From Helicobacter_D sp964464895 (GTDB taxonomy: Bacteria; Campylobacterota; Campylobacteria; Campylobacterales; Helicobacteraceae), in contig CAYXGY010000001.1 in the NCBI GenBank assembly GCA_964464895.1, forward strand, positions 434,001 through 498,000: a stretch of 64,000 nucleotides of DNA, given 5' to 3'. Shown here in pieces: positions 61,982 to 64,000 of this stretch. The first letter of the stretch is position 1. Every line of letters starts with the position of its first letter. The position numbers were made by a program, and so were the translations under genes. The notes under the pieces were generated by a model. That model searched no databases, was not told where the DNA came from, and saw only the letters and a program-made list of their open reading frames with translations.

Positions 61982-62057
61982 TTAGATTCCTTTTGATTTT
62001 AAATATTAAAACTAATTCTAAAGATTTGGAAGCTGATTTGAAGTTAAAAGCAATGTA

Positions 62058-62144
62058 TGGTGCCGAGGGTCGGAATCGAACCGACACGGGGTTGCCCCCA
62101 CCAGATTTTGAGTCTGGCGCGTCTACCAATTTCACCACCCCGGC
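62058..62144 (-). tRNA. tRNA-Leu (anticodon CAA)
   Basis: An 87-nt cloverleaf: acceptor GCCGGGG pairs with CCTCGGC and is followed by an A and an encoded CCA. Anticodon loop CTCAAAA gives CAA, reading UUG, between stems CCAGA and TCTGG. A long variable arm (GTGGGGGCAACCCCGT) marks it as class II. T-arm GTTCGATTC is normal. Confidence 0.96.
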
Positions 62145-62322
62145 GCATTTGAAGCGCAGGATTATATAAAACCCTAACAAAATTTTAGCTTAAAATAACG
62201 TGTACCAATAGAATTTAAGTTAAGGACAAGATTTAAAGATAACGATTTTACTTTACTTGCGATAATGAGATAGAGAAATTAGTGCAAAGACTTTTGCTTA
62301 AATTCCCCACGATAATGAGGAA

Positions 62323-62718
62323 CTACAAATTTTTTGACTTTTCTTTGCCCAAAATCTCATCTAATACGCCTTGCACATCTCCACTATAAGCAATCTCATT
62401 CGCATTTGCTTGCTCATCTTGTAGCACCTTTGGGATTCTATCTTGTTTTTGTATTTCGTTCCTCATTTCTTCTAGCTCTGTGCTATGATACGCATAAATC
62501 ATCTGTGCCAACAATACGCCCTCTATACTCTCAATGGATTTCAATAATCTAATCTCTTCTTCTATGCTTTGAGATTCCAATGTAACGATAATCTTGCCAC
62601 TCTCATCTTTATAATGGCACTCTGCCCCCTTAATTTTATTAATTTTCTCCCATAGAGATTCTATATTCTGTGGCGCGCACAAGACTACGAGACTTGATAC
62701 ATTAAAATCTTCTTGCAT
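62323..62718 (-). CDS. napD: NapD, maturation chaperone of periplasmic nitrate reductase
   Basis: A 131-aa NapD-like protein that binds the twin-arginine signal of NapA and guides its folding and export. Seen: NVSSLVVLCAPQNIESLWEK, HYKDESGKIIVTLESQSIEE, IESIEGVLLAQMIYAYHS; the ferredoxin-like fold and the ending EELIxAxLxYxY-like phrase are typical. It carries an extra charged C-terminal tail compared with the E. coli protein (87 aa). It is 2 bases after napL, so co-transcribed, and it is the last gene of the nap run seen here. Confidence 0.88.
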   Translation of the reverse strand: MQEDFNVSSLVVLCAPQNIESLWEKINKIKGAECHYKDESGKIIVTLESQSIEEEIRLLKSIESIEGVLLAQMIYAYHSTELEEMRNEIQKQDRIPKVLQDEQANANEIAYSGDVQGVLDEILGKEKSKNL

Positions 62719-62720
62719 TT

Positions 62721-63728
62721 TTACTCCTTAAGATTCCAAATCAAAATATTCTTTCCATCTTCACTACTAATGATTTGTGTCTGATGATAAAAAATAATAT
62801 TATTCAATAAGCTTTTATGCCCTTTCAATCGGGCAATTTTCTTTTTACTGGCAATTTCAAAAATAATAATTTCACTTTGTTCATTTTGCATATAAGCCCC
62901 TAATGTAGAATCCCCACTCATTCCCACACTATAAACCAAAAAATCTGCTTTGATTCCATAAGAAGTTACTTTGTTAGTTTGCAAATCTAATTGATATAAG
63001 CCCATATTTCTATCTTGTCCAGCAGTGATAAAAGTCATCATCTCTCCCACGCGCGCTAGTTTCACCTGATAGACATTATCTTTGTTCTCTCCCTCTAACT
63101 CCATTAGCACATTTCCGTCATTGATAGCACCAAAATATAAGATTCCGGATTCACACGCTACGACATAATTTCCATTATCTAAGGCAAAATCCGAAAAAGA
63201 AGCTTCAGAAAGTTGCTTACGATATAGAATCTGCTTCTTTTGTAAGTCATACAGCACAATTTCATTACTCGTAAGTCCTAGAAAAATCTTATCTTCATTG
63301 ACAAAGGCTGCCTTTTTAATATTTAAAGATTCTGTATTTGGCAATGTCTCTAGCTTCCCATATGAAAACAAAAAAAGATTCTTTGTACCATAATCTCCCT
63401 CACTATGGATTAAAATCTGCTCGCCAAGCCTATCAATGCTATATACTTTAGGTGCATAAGATTCCGCATAAAAGCTCGCAATATCTGGAAGTTTAATAAG
63501 TGATTTGGGGGATTTTTCGCCCCACTTCCACTCCAAAACTTCTCCGAAATCCGTTCCAATAAGCAAAGAATCTTTTACTAAATTCGTAACAACAATATTG
63601 TTTTCTAATGTAATAATTCTTTGCGGTAGTAGCACTTTTTCTATATTGCTAGATTCTACCTCTTGACTAAAGACAATCAGGGGCAACATTACTACAATCC
63701 ACATTCTTTTTATTATTCTGTTAAACAT
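62721..63728 (-). CDS. napL: NapL, WD40-like periplasmic accessory protein
   Basis: A 335-aa protein with a signal peptide (MFNRIIKRMWIVVMLPLIVF then SQEV) and a beta-propeller-like body with repeats such as LLIGTDFGEVLEWKWGEKSP, YVVACESGILYFGAINDGNV and LLNNIIFYHQTQIISSEDGK. NapL is typical of epsilonproteobacterial nap operons (napAGHBFLD) and its exact role is still unclear. It starts 9 bases after the napF stop and is followed by napD. Confidence 0.87.
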   Translation of the reverse strand: MFNRIIKRMWIVVMLPLIVFSQEVESSNIEKVLLPQRIITLENNIVVTNLVKDSLLIGTDFGEVLEWKWGEKSPKSLIKLPDIASFYAESYAPKVYSIDRLGEQILIHSEGDYGTKNLFLFSYGKLETLPNTESLNIKKAAFVNEDKIFLGLTSNEIVLYDLQKKQILYRKQLSEASFSDFALDNGNYVVACESGILYFGAINDGNVLMELEGENKDNVYQVKLARVGEMMTFITAGQDRNMGLYQLDLQTNKVTSYGIKADFLVYSVGMSGDSTLGAYMQNEQSEIIIFEIASKKKIARLKGHKSLLNNIIFYHQTQIISSEDGKNILIWNLKE

Positions 63729-63737
63729 AAACTTCCT

Positions 63738-64000
63738 TTAATCCTCACAAGATTCCAATACAATGGCTCTTGTAGGACACACATAAGTGCATTCCCCACA
63801 ACCAATGCAACGACTTTGAATCTCGGGATAAAACAAGCCGACAAAGGTAATCGCATTGTCTTTTCCTAGCACACTATGGCAAACATCTTTACAAGTGCAA
63901 CATAAAGTTTTTTGATACGCCAAACAAGCAATTTTATCAATTTGAACAACAAAATTCCAATGAGGATTCTGTGCATTAGCAAGCTGCTCATCTAACACAC
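63738..64000 (-). CDS. napF: NapF ferredoxin-type protein, 3' part (5' end outside window)
   Basis: Open to the window edge. The visible 87 codons end in CIGCGECTYVCPTRAIVLES, a [4Fe-4S] motif, with another Cys-rich stretch CLAYQKTLCCTCKDVC before it. NapF assists assembly of NapA or electron delivery in the cytoplasm. The order napF-napL-napD matches epsilonproteobacterial nap operons, so napB, napH, napG and napA are expected to the right. The GTG at 63998 is not treated as the start. Confidence 0.85.
   Translation of the reverse strand, partial: VLDEQLANAQNPHWNFVVQIDKIACLAYQKTLCCTCKDVCHSVLGKDNAITFVGLFYPEIQSRCIGCGECTYVCPTRAIVLESCED

Noticed and set aside
61942..62180. Frames of 75-84 aa over the tRNA-Leu region
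   Set aside because: The segment is a complete class II tRNA with CCA end.
1..64000. CRISPR array, prophage, insertion sequence or rRNA
   Set aside because: No regular repeat-spacer pattern, integrase, transposase or rRNA core sequence was seen on either strand.

Overview
The window looks like chromosomal DNA of an AT-rich enterohepatic Helicobacter (Campylobacterota). The support is gene order: serA - small membrane protein - rpsA - ispH - aroA - pheT - pheS - HIT matches the known H. pylori HP0397-HP0404 order. The block lnt / cvpA - lysS - glyA - DUF1882 - SPOR protein matches HP0180-HP0185. A periplasmic nitrate reductase (nap) cluster, the catalase/ankyrin pair and G-tract contingency genes point away from H. 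pylori, towards the H. pullorum / H. canadensis type. The species cannot be fixed from sequence reading alone.

Layout. 1-7.7 kb: 5' part of hemE, then secA, a LolC/E-like permease, a radical SAM/SPASM protein, a gamma-carbonic-anhydrase-like protein and a second radical SAM gene whose start lies before an 11-G tract. 7.8-12.3 kb: lactate uptake and oxidation (lctP-lutA-lutB-lutC, minus strand). 12.3-12.57 kb: an intergenic region with a candidate structured RNA. 12.6-21.9 kb: the conserved serA-to-pheS block (minus). 22-25 kb: HIT, YciI-like, ankyrin and catalase genes. 25.1 kb: RNase P RNA, then hypE. 26.5-37.3 kb: accessory island with an ANT(6)-like nucleotidyltransferase, a CatB/Vat-like acetyltransferase and a type I restriction-modification locus (hsdM, hsdS, hsdR). 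That locus is interleaved with a HEPN/Abi-like protein, a small two-TM protein and an opposite-strand ImmA/IrrE-PIN pair, and it abuts a truncated AlkC-like gene. 37.3-43.2 kb: moeA, ribA, hypB, hypC, a TlpD-like cytosolic chemoreceptor and an NhaC-type antiporter. 44-47 kb: a RelB/RelE-type pair and a glycosyltransferase/capsule-synthesis gene split by an 11-C tract. 47-64 kb: housekeeping and transport genes (dnaJ, SLC13 carrier, ogt, polar amino-acid ABC importer, fdxA, SPOR, glyA, lysS, cvpA, yajQ, lnt), tRNA-Leu(CAA) and the 3' end of a nap operon (napF-napL-napD).

How it fits together. The metabolic genes suit a microaerophile that respires with lactate, hydrogen (hyp genes for NiFe hydrogenase maturation) and nitrate, and that defends itself with catalase. 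The accessory parts carry the novelty. Two genes are interrupted by G/C homopolymers of exactly 11 bases, and both read OFF here; a one-base change would restore a 357-aa radical SAM protein and a roughly 726-aa two-domain glycosyltransferase. A type I R-M locus holds a toxin-antitoxin-like pair in inverted orientation. The RNA candidate at 12.5 kb can form a pseudoknot-like fold, and its G-U pairs favour transcription from the plus strand.

No insertion sequence, prophage, CRISPR array or rRNA was seen. Short dispersed inverted-repeat elements with CATTGC ends occupy several intergenic gaps.
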